In this document: one piece after another, positions 26,182-33,613 of the stretch | Layout of the letters: every line of letters starts with the position of its first letter | How positions within the stretch are numbered: the first letter of the stretch is position 1 | NCBI GenBank assembly: GCA_036226585.1 | Contig: CP108999.1 | Coordinates: 1 to 64,000 of the forward strand | Direction of reading: 5' to 3' | Length of the DNA: 64,000 nt | Origin: Streptomyces sp. NBC_00708 | GTDB taxonomy: Bacteria; Actinomycetota; Actinomycetes; Streptomycetales; Streptomycetaceae | Made by a program: the position numbers and the translations under genes | Notes under the pieces: generated by a model | What the model saw: only the letters and a program-made list of their open reading frames with translations | Database searches by the model: none | Told to the model about the DNA's origin: nothing

Positions 26182-27426
26182 ATGCCCGTCACGCTCACCT
26201 GCTGCCGCTGCGGCCAGAACTTCTCCGTTCCCCCCTCCCAGTCCGGCCGGCAGTACTGCACGATGACCTGCTTCCGCGCCCAGCAGACCCAGGACACCGC
26301 GTGGATCACTCGCGGCTGCCTCCAGTGCGGAACCACATTCCAGATCCGCGGCAAGGACGCCGAAGCTGGACGGCGCACCTACTGCTCGTGGTCCTGCCAC
26401 CTCGCCGCCACAGCACGGCAAAAGTGCGTGTGCGCTCAGTGCGGAGCCGGGTTCGTGCCGAAGAACTCCACCAACCCTGCCGGATCGCTCCAAGGGCGGT
26501 TCTGCTCGAAGACCTGCTCCGGAATCGCTGCACGCACCCGTGTCGCCCGCACCTGCCTGCACTGCGGGAACACATTCGAGATCAAGCCGTCGCGGCTCAA
26601 GACCGGCCGCGGCTCCTACTGCGGGCGCGCTTGCCAGTACATGGCGGAAGGCTCGGTCCAGCGGCCCTGCCAGAGCTGCGGCAAGGAGTTCTTGGTGGTG
26701 CGCAGCGTCCAGGAGCGCGGGTGGGGGACCTACTGCTCGCAGGCCTGCACGGTCCGGCGCGTGACCCGCGCCTGTCAGGTGTGCGGCACCGCGTTCTCCG
26801 TGAAGCAGTCGGTGGCCGACGACGGGGGCGGCCTGTACTGCTCGAACCCTTGCCGGCATACCGCGAAGCGGAACCAGGTCGATAAGACCTGCGAGGCGTG
26901 CGGGACGGCCTTCTCCGTTCCGCAGAGCATCAAGCACCGCCGGACATGTTCACAGTCCTGCTGGTGGAAGATCATGGGTGCCGACCCGGGTCGGTCCGCG
27001 ATCCTGGCCAAGGCCCGCCACGACCTTCTCGTCAGCCGAGCCCCGACCCGCCCCGAGCGTGTTCTCTACGCCCTCCTGGACACCCTGACAGCCGAGGCCG
27101 GCGGCCTGCGGTGGGTACGCCAACTCCGCCTGCTGAACCGCTGGACAGTGGACGCGGCGATCCCCTCGCTGCGTTTGATTCTCCAGGCCGACGGGGACTA
27201 CTGGCACGGCCTGCACTCCAAGTACCACGCCGACCCACGTGTACGGCGCAACATGGCCAACGACGTCTACCAGGACCGACGACTCACCGCAGCCGGCTGG
27301 ACGGTGTATCGGTTCTGGGAACGCGATCTCGTCGGCGACCTGCCTGCCTGCGAGCAACGGCTCCGTGCCGCCATTGCGAAACAGGCACTGCCAGCTTCGC
27401 ACAGCCCCGCACTTATGCCGGAGTAG
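26182..27426 (+). CDS. Seven-zinc-ribbon protein with Vsr/DUF559-like nuclease domain
   Basis: A 414-residue protein starting at the ATG at 26182. The first 260 residues contain seven tandem C-x2-C...C-x3-C units, each about 35 residues, for example CLQCGTTFQIRG with YCSWSC and CLHCGNTFEIKP with YCGRAC. The last 130 residues form a Vsr/DUF559-type endonuclease: RPERVLYALLDTL, then TVDAAIPSLRLILQADGDYW (D, Q-x-D) with an adjacent histidine, and LTAAGWTVYRFWERDL. Such domains cut or nick DNA; the zinc array probably reads DNA or RNA. It is divergent from a CoiA-like gene. All metal and catalytic residues look intact. The domain combination is unusual and its function is not known to me. Confidence 0.75.
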   Translation: MPVTLTCCRCGQNFSVPPSQSGRQYCTMTCFRAQQTQDTAWITRGCLQCGTTFQIRGKDAEAGRRTYCSWSCHLAATARQKCVCAQCGAGFVPKNSTNPAGSLQGRFCSKTCSGIAARTRVARTCLHCGNTFEIKPSRLKTGRGSYCGRACQYMAEGSVQRPCQSCGKEFLVVRSVQERGWGTYCSQACTVRRVTRACQVCGTAFSVKQSVADDGGGLYCSNPCRHTAKRNQVDKTCEACGTAFSVPQSIKHRRTCSQSCWWKIMGADPGRSAILAKARHDLLVSRAPTRPERVLYALLDTLTAEAGGLRWVRQLRLLNRWTVDAAIPSLRLILQADGDYWHGLHSKYHADPRVRRNMANDVYQDRRLTAAGWTVYRFWERDLVGDLPACEQRLRAAIAKQALPASHSPALMPE

Positions 27427-27520
27427 CAGGTTCACGGGAGGGAGTCTGCGTGCGTTCCGGCGCATCCCACACCGCCGTCTTCCGCCCGCCCCCCCCCCGA
27501 CCATCGGGTCACGAGGGCGG

Positions 27521-27563
27521 TTATCCACAGGCCCGTCGGCGCTTCGGCCGCGCGTCGTAGCGT
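27521..27563 (+). promoter_or_regulatory. Conserved TTATCCACAG / TAGCGT module, copy 1
   Basis: TTATCCACAG (27521-27530, a perfect DnaA-box-like sequence) is followed 37 bases later, start to start, by TAGCGT (27558-27563), a good -10, and 35 bases after that by the ATG at 27593. The same elements with the same 37-base spacing occur upstream of the paralogue at 43033. Confidence 0.6.
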
Positions 27564-27592
27564 GCGGGTTCACAGAGCGACAGGGAGCGCGC

Positions 27593-27820
27593 ATGTGCAG
27601 CGCACGACTGGACTGGCTGGCCGTGGAAGTCATGAAGGAGCTGCCTCGCGAGGCGTACGGGGCGGTGCAGCAGCTGTTCGCCGAAGTCGCGGGGCGCCCG
27701 GACTGGTGGCCGGCTCCGGGGGGCGAAGAGGCGGCGGAGGCCTTCGGGAGCGAGTGCTGGATCGTCTACGTCGCGTACCTCGACGGCATCGAGGTACACG
27801 ACATCGGCTGGCTGAGCTGA
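27593..27820 (+). CDS. 75-residue RelE/ParE-like small protein, copy 1
   Basis: The ATG at 27593 has AGGGAG 6 bases upstream. The protein starts SARLDWLAVEVMKELP, has AGRPDWWPAPGG in the middle and ends CWIVYVAYLDGIEVHDIGWL. The helix-then-sheet layout and the last strands resemble RelE/ParE-type toxins (yRi-Y, IeV-diG), but no antitoxin gene is adjacent and the typical catalytic residues cannot be confirmed. A closely similar protein of identical length is encoded at 43033-43260 with a shared upstream element, so the pair is a recent duplication or a conserved mobile cassette. Function is unknown. Confidence 0.65.
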   Translation: MCSARLDWLAVEVMKELPREAYGAVQQLFAEVAGRPDWWPAPGGEEAAEAFGSECWIVYVAYLDGIEVHDIGWLS

Positions 27821-27997
27821 CAGGCACCACGCTTTCACGGTGGCTTCTTCCACCGGCGGCACTTCATCGTGAGTCGTGGCGACATCGGCCGCTGCTGCGC
27901 TCTCACGTTCGCCCCGCCACGAGAGACCGGGCTGCCACCCGGCCCCGTTGCTGACCGTCGGATCGCAGGCGGCGGGGTGGAGGAGCACGCTGGATGT

Positions 27998-28207
27998 ATG
28001 AGTGCGCCCATCGTCATCCATCGCCCGTCCGCGACCGGCGGGCGCCGGGTCACTATCCGCGGGCAGATCGCCGGACTGGCCCACGACGATGCCGATGTCG
28101 TGGAGTTTCTGCGCCGTGCCGGCTTGCCCGAAGCCGAGCAGCTCCTCGACGATTCCTCGTGGGTGCAGTGGCGTGGCGGCCGCGCGCACCGGTACGAGGC
28201 GGCGTGA
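27998..28207 (+). CDS. Small hypothetical protein
   Basis: A 69-residue protein, ATG at 27998, with an AGGAG about 12 bases upstream. It opens with strands (APIVIHRPSATGGRRVTIRG) followed by helical DDADVVEFLRRAGLPEAEQL and ends WVQWRGGRAHRYEAA. The layout resembles small DUF-type beta-alpha proteins common on Streptomyces plasmids. Its TGA overlaps the ATG of the next gene by one base, so the two are coupled. Confidence 0.6.
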   Translation: MSAPIVIHRPSATGGRRVTIRGQIAGLAHDDADVVEFLRRAGLPEAEQLLDDSSWVQWRGGRAHRYEAA

Positions 28208-28461
28208 TGGCGTCGCGGTTGCGGCGGTTGTTCGTCCGAGTCGCCGGACGGGTCCGGGCGGCGTACACCGGAAGTATGGGTGACGAACAGCGAACGTGGC
28301 GTCCTGGGGAGATCGTGCCCGAGAGCGGTATCTACGAGTGCGACTGCGGGGCCGGCCATCACTGGAGCACGGACGTCAAGGGCCACCGGTTTCCCCCGCT
28401 CCCAGCGGGCTGTCCCGGCGGGGCGTGGGCTTTGAAGACGGACGCTCATCCGGACACCTGA
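28207..28461 (+). CDS. Small cysteine-containing hypothetical protein
   Basis: An 84-residue protein starting at the ATG at 28207 inside the TGATG overlap with the previous gene. An arginine-rich start is followed by WRPGEIVPESGIYECDCGAG and HHWSTDVKGHRFPPLPAGCP, a compact Cys/His-rich beta unit that recalls YjzC-like small proteins. It could bind a metal through C-x-C and the nearby histidines. The next gene, a DNA ligase, starts two bases after its stop, so the three genes look like one operon. Confidence 0.6.
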   Translation: MASRLRRLFVRVAGRVRAAYTGSMGDEQRTWRPGEIVPESGIYECDCGAGHHWSTDVKGHRFPPLPAGCPGGAWALKTDAHPDT

Positions 28462-28462
28462 T

Positions 28463-29467
28463 GTGACGCTGAAGCCGCCGCTGGAGCCGATGCTCGCCCA
28501 GGCCCGCGACACCATCCCTCTGCCTGGCCCGGGAGGCGCTGCGGCAGAGGTGAAGTTCGACGGCTACCGGGCCCTGCTGTTCACCCCTGACACCTCTGGG
28601 GGGCAGCTGGTGGTGCAGTCGCGGCACGGCGCGATGCTGCAGTCCCGATTTCCCGATCTCGTCGCCGCGGCGGGACAGCTGCCGCCCGGCCTGGTCCTCG
28701 ACGGCGAGCTGGTCGTGCTTGAGGACGGGCAGCTCAGCTTCCCCGCGCTGCAGCGCCGCGCGGTGACCGTGCGCAACGCGAAGGCTCTCGCTGCCGCCCT
28801 GCCGGCGCACTTCATCGCCTTCGACGTCCTCCAGGTCGAGGGCCGCGAGCTGCTGGACGAGCCGTACGCGTCTCGGCGCGCTCTCCTGGAAGCCCTGTTC
28901 GCCGAACACGGGCTTACGCCACCGTGGACGCTGTGCCCGTCGACCACGGACATGGCAACCGCCGCTCAGTGGCTGCACGAGTGGACCCGGGCCCCCGGTG
29001 TCGAAGGGATCGTTATCAAGAGCCTCGCCGGCCGGTACTGCCCCGCAGTCCGCGGCTGGACCAAGGTCCGGCGCAGGGAGTCGTTCGAGGCGATCATCGG
29101 CGGTGTCACCGGATCCCTCCAGCGCCCGCACGTCCTGCTTCTCGGCCGCTACGACACCACCGGCCGGCTCCGTCTGGTCGGCAAGACCGTCCCGCTCAAG
29201 CCGGCGGCCGCCCGGGACGTCGCGGCCCTGCTCGCCCTGGCCGGCCCGGAGCATCCGTGGGCCGGGGCATGGTTCACCGCCCGGTGGGGAAGCCGCGACG
29301 TGCTGGACCCTGTGCTCGTCGAACCTGACCAGGTCGCCGAGGTGAGCGCGGACACCGCCCAGGACCACGGAGTTTGGCGGCATCCCGTGCGATACGTACG
29401 AATCCGCCGCGATCTGCCTCCTGCACAGGTACGCAAGCTCGACGCAAACCGTGAACGACCGGCCTAA
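28463..29467 (+). CDS. ATP-dependent DNA ligase (LigC-like)
   Basis: A 334-residue ligase starting at GTG 28463. Motif I with the adenylated lysine is EVKFDGYRA (K31); motif III is near FIAFDVLQVEGRELLD; motif IV is GVEGIVIKS; motif V is GWTKVRRRESFEAII. An OB-fold-like C-terminus follows. Size and layout match small actinobacterial ATP ligases of the LigC type used in end joining and repair. It ends an operon of three small genes. A ku gene is present on the same replicon at 43427-50687 but is broken by a transposon, so any plasmid-encoded Ku-ligase pathway has lost its partner. Confidence 0.88.
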   Translation: MTLKPPLEPMLAQARDTIPLPGPGGAAAEVKFDGYRALLFTPDTSGGQLVVQSRHGAMLQSRFPDLVAAAGQLPPGLVLDGELVVLEDGQLSFPALQRRAVTVRNAKALAAALPAHFIAFDVLQVEGRELLDEPYASRRALLEALFAEHGLTPPWTLCPSTTDMATAAQWLHEWTRAPGVEGIVIKSLAGRYCPAVRGWTKVRRRESFEAIIGGVTGSLQRPHVLLLGRYDTTGRLRLVGKTVPLKPAAARDVAALLALAGPEHPWAGAWFTARWGSRDVLDPVLVEPDQVAEVSADTAQDHGVWRHPVRYVRIRRDLPPAQVRKLDANRERPA

Positions 29468-29652
29468 CACGGGCCAAGCAGCCTCTCGTCGAGACAGAGG
29501 CCTTCGGTCCGCAGCAGGAGCGAGCGCGTGCCTCCAGCGCATCGGGGGGGGGGCAGGCGTCCCATCGGAACCATCCCCGGCGGCGTTGTCAGTGCTGTCG
29601 TCTACAGTCTGCGACACCAGAGCAACAGAGGGTTCGGAGGGGGGTGGTCGTC

Positions 29653-31209
29653 ATGCAGAGCGAGGTCTTGCGGGCGTTCCGCTTCACCCTGGATCCGACC
29701 TCTGCCCAGGAGGAAGACCTGCTGCGTCATGCCGGTGCGGCCCGGTGGGCGTTCAATCACGCGCTCGGTATGAAGGTCGCCGCTCACCAGGAGTGGCGCC
29801 GCCAGGTCCAGGAGCTGGTCGACTCGGGGATCACGGAGGCTGAGGCGCGTAAGAAGGTGCGGGTTCCTTTCCCGACGAAGCCGGCCGTGCAAAAGCACCT
29901 GAATCGGATCAAGGGCGACTCTCGTTCCCCTGATCTCGCGGCCGGGGTGCAGGGGCCTGCCCGCCCGTGCCCGTGGTGGCACGAGGTCAGCACCTACGCC
30001 TTCCAGTCCGCCATGATCGACGCCGACCGGGCCTGGGGAAACTGGCTGGACTCCCTGCGCGGCAAACGAGCAGGCCGCCGCGTCGGATACCCGCGCTTCA
30101 AGAAGAAGGGCCGCGCCCGCGACTCCTTCCGCATCCACCACGACGCGAAGAAGCCCTCGATCCGGCTCGCCGGGTACCGGCGACTGCGCCTGCCCACGAT
30201 CGGCGAAGTACGCCTCCACGACTCAGGGAAACGACTGGCGCGCCTCATCGACCGCGACCAGGCCCTCGTGCAGTCCGTGACCGTTTCCAGGGCCGGACAC
30301 CGCTGGTATGCCTCAGTGCTGTGCAAGGTCACCACCGACCTGCCCGACAAACCGACCCGCCGTCAGCATAGCCGCGGCACCGTCGGCATCGACATCGGCG
30401 TGAAACACCTCGCCGCGCTCTCCCAGCCCCTCACCCCGGACGACCCCACAACCATGTTCGTGGCCAACCCCCGCCACGTCCGCCGTGCCGAGAAGCGACT
30501 GTCCAAGGCCCAGCGGGCCCTGTCCCGCACGCAGAAGGGCTCCCAACGGCGGGGCAAGGCCCGCAGCCGGGTCGCTCGCCTCCACCACGAAGTCGCCGAG
30601 CGCCGCAACAGCACGCTGCACACCCTGACCAAGCAGCTCACTACCCGGTTCGCGACCGTCGCGATCGAAGACCTCAACGTCACAGGCATGACCAGCAGCG
30701 CACGCGGAACCACCGCTGCCCCGGGAAAGAACGTGCGGCAGAAGGCCGGCCTCAACCGGTCCATCCTGGACGCCGCCCCCGGAGAACTGCGTCGGCAACT
30801 CACCTACAAGACTTCCTGGTACGGCTCCCAGCTCGCGGTCCTCGACCGCTGGTGGCCCTCCAGCAAGACCTGCTCGGCCTGCGGATGGCAAAACCCACGC
30901 CTCACGCTGAACGACAGGACGTTCCACTGCGAAACCTGCGGACTGCGACTCGACCGCGACACCAACGCAGCCCGCAACATCGCAACCCACGCCGTTCTCA
31001 ACGGCACCCAACCAGCAGGAACGGTCGCCCCCGGTAGGGGGGAGACCCAAAACGCCCGCGGAGTCTCCGTCAGACTCCCGGGCCCACGGGCCCGGAAGCA
31101 CGAGACGAAGAAACGGGAAGACACTGCGCCACCCGGCACAGTGCCACCTCGGCGGAACGATCCGCCGACGTCCCCCAACCCACGTCAAGAACAAGCAAAA
31201 CTGTTCTAA
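29653..31209 (+). CDS. tnpB: TnpB-type RNA-guided nuclease (IS200/IS605 or IS607 group)
   Basis: A 518-residue TnpB. RuvC residues are D247 (GIDIGVKH), E339 (IEDLNV) and D436 (DRDTNAARN); the zinc finger is C407-x2-C410 with C426-x2-C429. All catalytic positions are intact. The ATG at 29653 follows a GGAGGGGGG tract; a GTG at 29644 is possible. There is no TnpA partner nearby. TnpB cleaves DNA guided by an omega RNA made from its own 3' end, which helps keep the element in place. The C-terminal 70 residues are low-complexity and Arg/Pro-rich, consistent with overlap with that RNA. The gene ends 18 bases before a CRISPR array. Confidence 0.9.
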   Translation: MQSEVLRAFRFTLDPTSAQEEDLLRHAGAARWAFNHALGMKVAAHQEWRRQVQELVDSGITEAEARKKVRVPFPTKPAVQKHLNRIKGDSRSPDLAAGVQGPARPCPWWHEVSTYAFQSAMIDADRAWGNWLDSLRGKRAGRRVGYPRFKKKGRARDSFRIHHDAKKPSIRLAGYRRLRLPTIGEVRLHDSGKRLARLIDRDQALVQSVTVSRAGHRWYASVLCKVTTDLPDKPTRRQHSRGTVGIDIGVKHLAALSQPLTPDDPTTMFVANPRHVRRAEKRLSKAQRALSRTQKGSQRRGKARSRVARLHHEVAERRNSTLHTLTKQLTTRFATVAIEDLNVTGMTSSARGTTAAPGKNVRQKAGLNRSILDAAPGELRRQLTYKTSWYGSQLAVLDRWWPSSKTCSACGWQNPRLTLNDRTFHCETCGLRLDRDTNAARNIATHAVLNGTQPAGTVAPGRGETQNARGVSVRLPGPRARKHETKKREDTAPPGTVPPRRNDPPTSPNPRQEQAKLF

Positions 31210-31220
31210 CGCTGCACGTC
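31030..31220 (+). ncRNA. Candidate omega RNA scaffold of TnpB
   Basis: The 3' end of tnpB typically doubles as the omega RNA scaffold. Here the terminal coding part loses normal codon bias and contains several self-complementary stretches (GGGCCCACGGGCCC, GGCGGAACGATCCGCC). The exact element end, and thus the guide start, is not visible from this sequence alone. Confidence 0.3.
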
Positions 31221-31227
31221 ACCTAGG

Positions 31228-31548
31228 GTGCAGCCCGTACGCGTGGGGGACGACCGCGACATGGAGACAACGCCGACGGGCTGTCGGGGTGCAGCCCGTA
31301 CGCGTGGGGGACGACCGATCCTGTTTGATGACCTGAGTTCGAGCGCAGCGTGCAGCCCGTACGCGTGGGGGACGACCGCTACCAGACACCCGGGGCACGT
31401 CGCCGCATTTGTGCAGCCCGTACGCGTGGGGGACGACCGTCGTCCTGCTGGCCTCGGCTCCCGAGACCGCCGTGCAGCCCGTACGCGTGGGGGACGACCG
31501 GCTCCGCGACCCGGTTCGCGGTCGACCCCGTCGTGCAGCCCGTACGCG
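31228..31548 (+). CRISPR. Orphan type I-E-like CRISPR array
   Basis: Five identical 29-base repeats begin at 31228, 31289, 31350, 31411 and 31472 (start GTGCAGCCCGTACGCGTGGG, ending GACGACCG), and a sixth, truncated after 16 bases, begins at 31533. All five spacers are exactly 32 bases, giving a 61-base period. Length, period and the GTG...CCG ends match type I-E repeats in the E. coli orientation; the decayed last repeat puts the leader end on the left, directly after tnpB. No cas gene occurs anywhere in the window. Confidence 0.93.
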
Positions 31549-31570
31549 CGCATATGCTGAACGAGTCTGT

Positions 31571-31783
31571 CCGCCGTCGGGGCACACGATCGGCTGGTCG
31601 GACTGCTACGCCGGTGCCGATCAGCTGCGACCCACCCACAAAGCGGACTTGCTGCTGGAGCCCAACGGCGAGCCAAGTCCGATCCCGCCGCATCTGGTGG
31701 GCGAGGTACGGAAGCGAGCAGATAGGGCCGTTGCGCATGCCGCCTGGGTGCGTCGCGAAGCGCATCGCGGGGGCCTGCACTAA
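31571..31783 (+). pseudogene. Truncated gene after the CRISPR array
   Basis: A frame with normal GC bias reads SGHTIGWSDCYAGADQLRPT, then HKADLLLEPNGEPSPIPPHL, and stops at 31783 (TAA). It has no start codon or ribosome site; its 5' side runs straight into the degenerate last repeat. It looks like the surviving 3' end of a gene cut off by the array or by a rearrangement. The family is unknown. Bases 31784-32011 hold nothing recognisable. Confidence 0.45.
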
Positions 31784-32011
31784 CCGCCTGGCTACCTGTT
31801 TTCGGTCACGCCTCTAGCGTCGTGGCTGATTCAGGTGCATCGTTGATCACGCGGCCGGAGCTTGCCCCCCAGGCGGTTCCCCCGTTCAGGCCCTGCCCGT
31901 GTGGACCCCCAGCGGGCGGGTCCTGCCGCCCCTCCCGGCCCTCCCCACGGGAGGTCAGGCGGCTGCCTGCGCACACCTGCGAGTCGACGCACAGTGCCGC
32001 CGTGCGGTGGC

Positions 32012-32488
32012 TTACACGATCGGGTTCGGGTAGGGCCGGTGATGGCCCATCCGCTCGCACCGGGCGGCTGCGACGTCGAGCTGCGCCAGGGCCTCGTCGC
32101 GCCCGTAGGCCTCCAGCTGGAGGACTGTCGTGCAGATCGCGACGGCGTGAATGCGGTCCAGGGGCGCCAGTGTCTCCACCGCTCCGGTGAGCCCCGTCTC
32201 CCCCGTAGCCACCCGGCGCACGGCCGTCGTCACCGCCAGCTCGACCTCCAGCGGCGCCAGGGCCGCCGCCGCGTCCAGCTCCCGCAGCGACATCGCCGGC
32301 TCCCCCAGGTCCCCGAAGAGCTTGTCGTGGTCCAGAGCCAGCCACGCGAGGACCCGGTCCAGCACGGCCGTGTCCAGCCCGGTCAGGCACGCGGAAACCT
32401 GCTCGCGGTCCTGGACCAGGTAGGCCCGCGTCAGGTCGCCCGCCCGCCAGATCGCCTCGACCAGCAGCGGGTCGTCAGGAGTCGTCAT
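32012..32488 (-). CDS. Hypothetical helical protein
   Basis: A 158-residue protein, ATG at 32488, with AAGGGGGG a few bases upstream. It is nearly all helical: LLVEAIWRAGDLTRAYLVQD, LDTAVLDRVLAWLALDHDKL and LDAAAALAPLEVELAVTTAV, suggesting tandem helical hairpins. No motif, signal peptide or membrane helix was seen. It is the next leftward gene beyond the lasso operon but is separated by about 200 bases and may be independent. Confidence 0.65.
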   Translation of the reverse strand: MTTPDDPLLVEAIWRAGDLTRAYLVQDREQVSACLTGLDTAVLDRVLAWLALDHDKLFGDLGEPAMSLRELDAAAALAPLEVELAVTTAVRRVATGETGLTGAVETLAPLDRIHAVAICTTVLQLEAYGRDEALAQLDVAAARCERMGHHRPYPNPIV

Positions 32489-32692
32489 AGCCCCCCTTCT
32501 AACGCAACCGTGGGCGAGGCGAAGGGGGTTTCGTGGCGGTTCATCAGTACGAGGCGGGAGCGTGCACACGATCCGGTCCGGCCTGCGCTGTCCACGGCCG
32601 GGAGAAGGCGTGCCCCCCATCCGTCATGTGTTGCGACGGCCCTGGGATCCCGCCGGGCGGCCCCGGTCATCCTCGGGGCGTGGGGCCGGATC

Positions 32693-33419
32693 TCATACGG
32701 GGGCGTGATGAAGCATGGTCCTCACGCCTTCGTCCGACGGGGTGTAGGCGATGCCTCGCAGGACGGCGACGAGGGCTCCGCGGCCCCGCTGGCCCAGGAT
32801 GATTCCGGCTGCGGCAGCGATCATGTCGGTGAAAGTTTCCTCCTGCTGCTTCCCGCCGTGCTCGGTGACTCGCAGGGGTGCTGTCCCGGCGGCGCCGATG
32901 GAGATGCAGGTGGCGCCGCGGCGGTCGGCGCGGCCGTCGGAGTCGGCGATGACGACCGCGATCTTCACGCCGGTCCGGGTGGTCAAGGCATCGCGCAGGG
33001 CGCGGGCGGAAGCGTCGGGCTCTTCGGGAAGCAGCCACGCGCCGTCGGTGCCGGCTCGGTCGATCCCGGCGGAGGTGAGCTGGTGGCGCGAGGGTGTGGC
33101 GCGCGATGATCGGACCGCGTTCGGTGGCGAGGAAGTGCTCGGTAAAGTCCAGGATGAGCTGGACCACTGTGGCCGGCTTGCCCGTACGCGCTGACAGGTC
33201 GGCGGCTTCGGCGGAGGGTGTGACGTCGGCCAGGTTGACGTAGCGCTTCTCGGCGATCGAAACGACCTTGCTGGCGACCACTACGACGTCTCCGTCCAGC
33301 AGCTCTGTGCCGGTACGGGCAAGGGCCTCGGAGATCGCGCCGGCGAGGTCGTCGCCGGGCTGGAGTTCGGGAAAGGGCTCCAGGGAGAACGCGGAAGTGC
33401 GGGGCGGCGCGGCGGTCAT
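32693..33419 (-). pseudogene. Frameshifted F420-0:glutamate ligase-like (CofE/FbiB) gene
   Basis: Starts at the ATG at 33419 with GGAGCAC upstream, overlapping the stop of the preceding small ORF (ATGA). The first frame has DGDVVVVASKVVSIAEKRYV and RGPIIARHTL; near 33085 the reading frame breaks, and the correct continuation (HQLTSAGIDRAGTDGAWLLP, VVIADSDGRADRRG, IGAAGTAPLR, IILGQRGRGALVAVLRGIAY) lies in the next frame to a stop at 32693. Together they cover the CofE fold, whose members add L-glutamate to F420-0. A net one-base insertion explains the break. It is the last gene of the lasso-peptide operon. Either a recent inactivation or a sequencing error. Confidence 0.75.
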
Positions 33420-33613
33420 GGTGCTCCTGTCGCAAGGTCGGTACGAAGGCGGTCGTAGACGGCGTTGAGTATCTGGGACCGCTGCAGCGGGTGGTGAGCT
33501 GCGTGCTGGTCTGCCAGTCGCTGGTCGAAGGTGGACAGGGCGCAGCCCGGGAGCTCTTGATTCGCGAAGGCCGTTATGGGCCAGCCCCGACGAATCTTGT
33601 CGATCTCGGTCAG
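33416..33613 (-). CDS. 65-residue ORF between exporter and ligase
   Basis: A small frame using a CTG at 33613 as the apparent start, with AAGGAGAAAG just upstream; the CTG overlaps the exporter's stop (AGCTGA). It encodes TEIDKIRRGWPITAFANQEL, then PGCALSTFDQRLADQHAAHH, and ends LRTDLATGAP. Its TGA overlaps the ATG of the F420-ligase-like gene. The double overlap and codon bias argue that it is translated by coupling. CTG initiation is rare but known in Streptomyces. No family was recognised; it may be an accessory factor for the lasso peptide. Confidence 0.5.
   Translation of the reverse strand: MTEIDKIRRGWPITAFANQELPGCALSTFDQRLADQHAAHHPLQRSQILNAVYDRLRTDLATGAP

Noticed and set aside
30313..31194. 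Long minus-strand frame inside tnpB
   Set aside because: A shadow frame; tnpB carries intact RuvC and zinc-finger residues on the plus strand.
31228..31548. Repeats as an ordinary tandem repeat or plasmid iteron
   Set aside because: Identical 29-base repeats with non-repeated, uniformly 32-base spacers and a degenerate final repeat are diagnostic of a type I-E CRISPR array.
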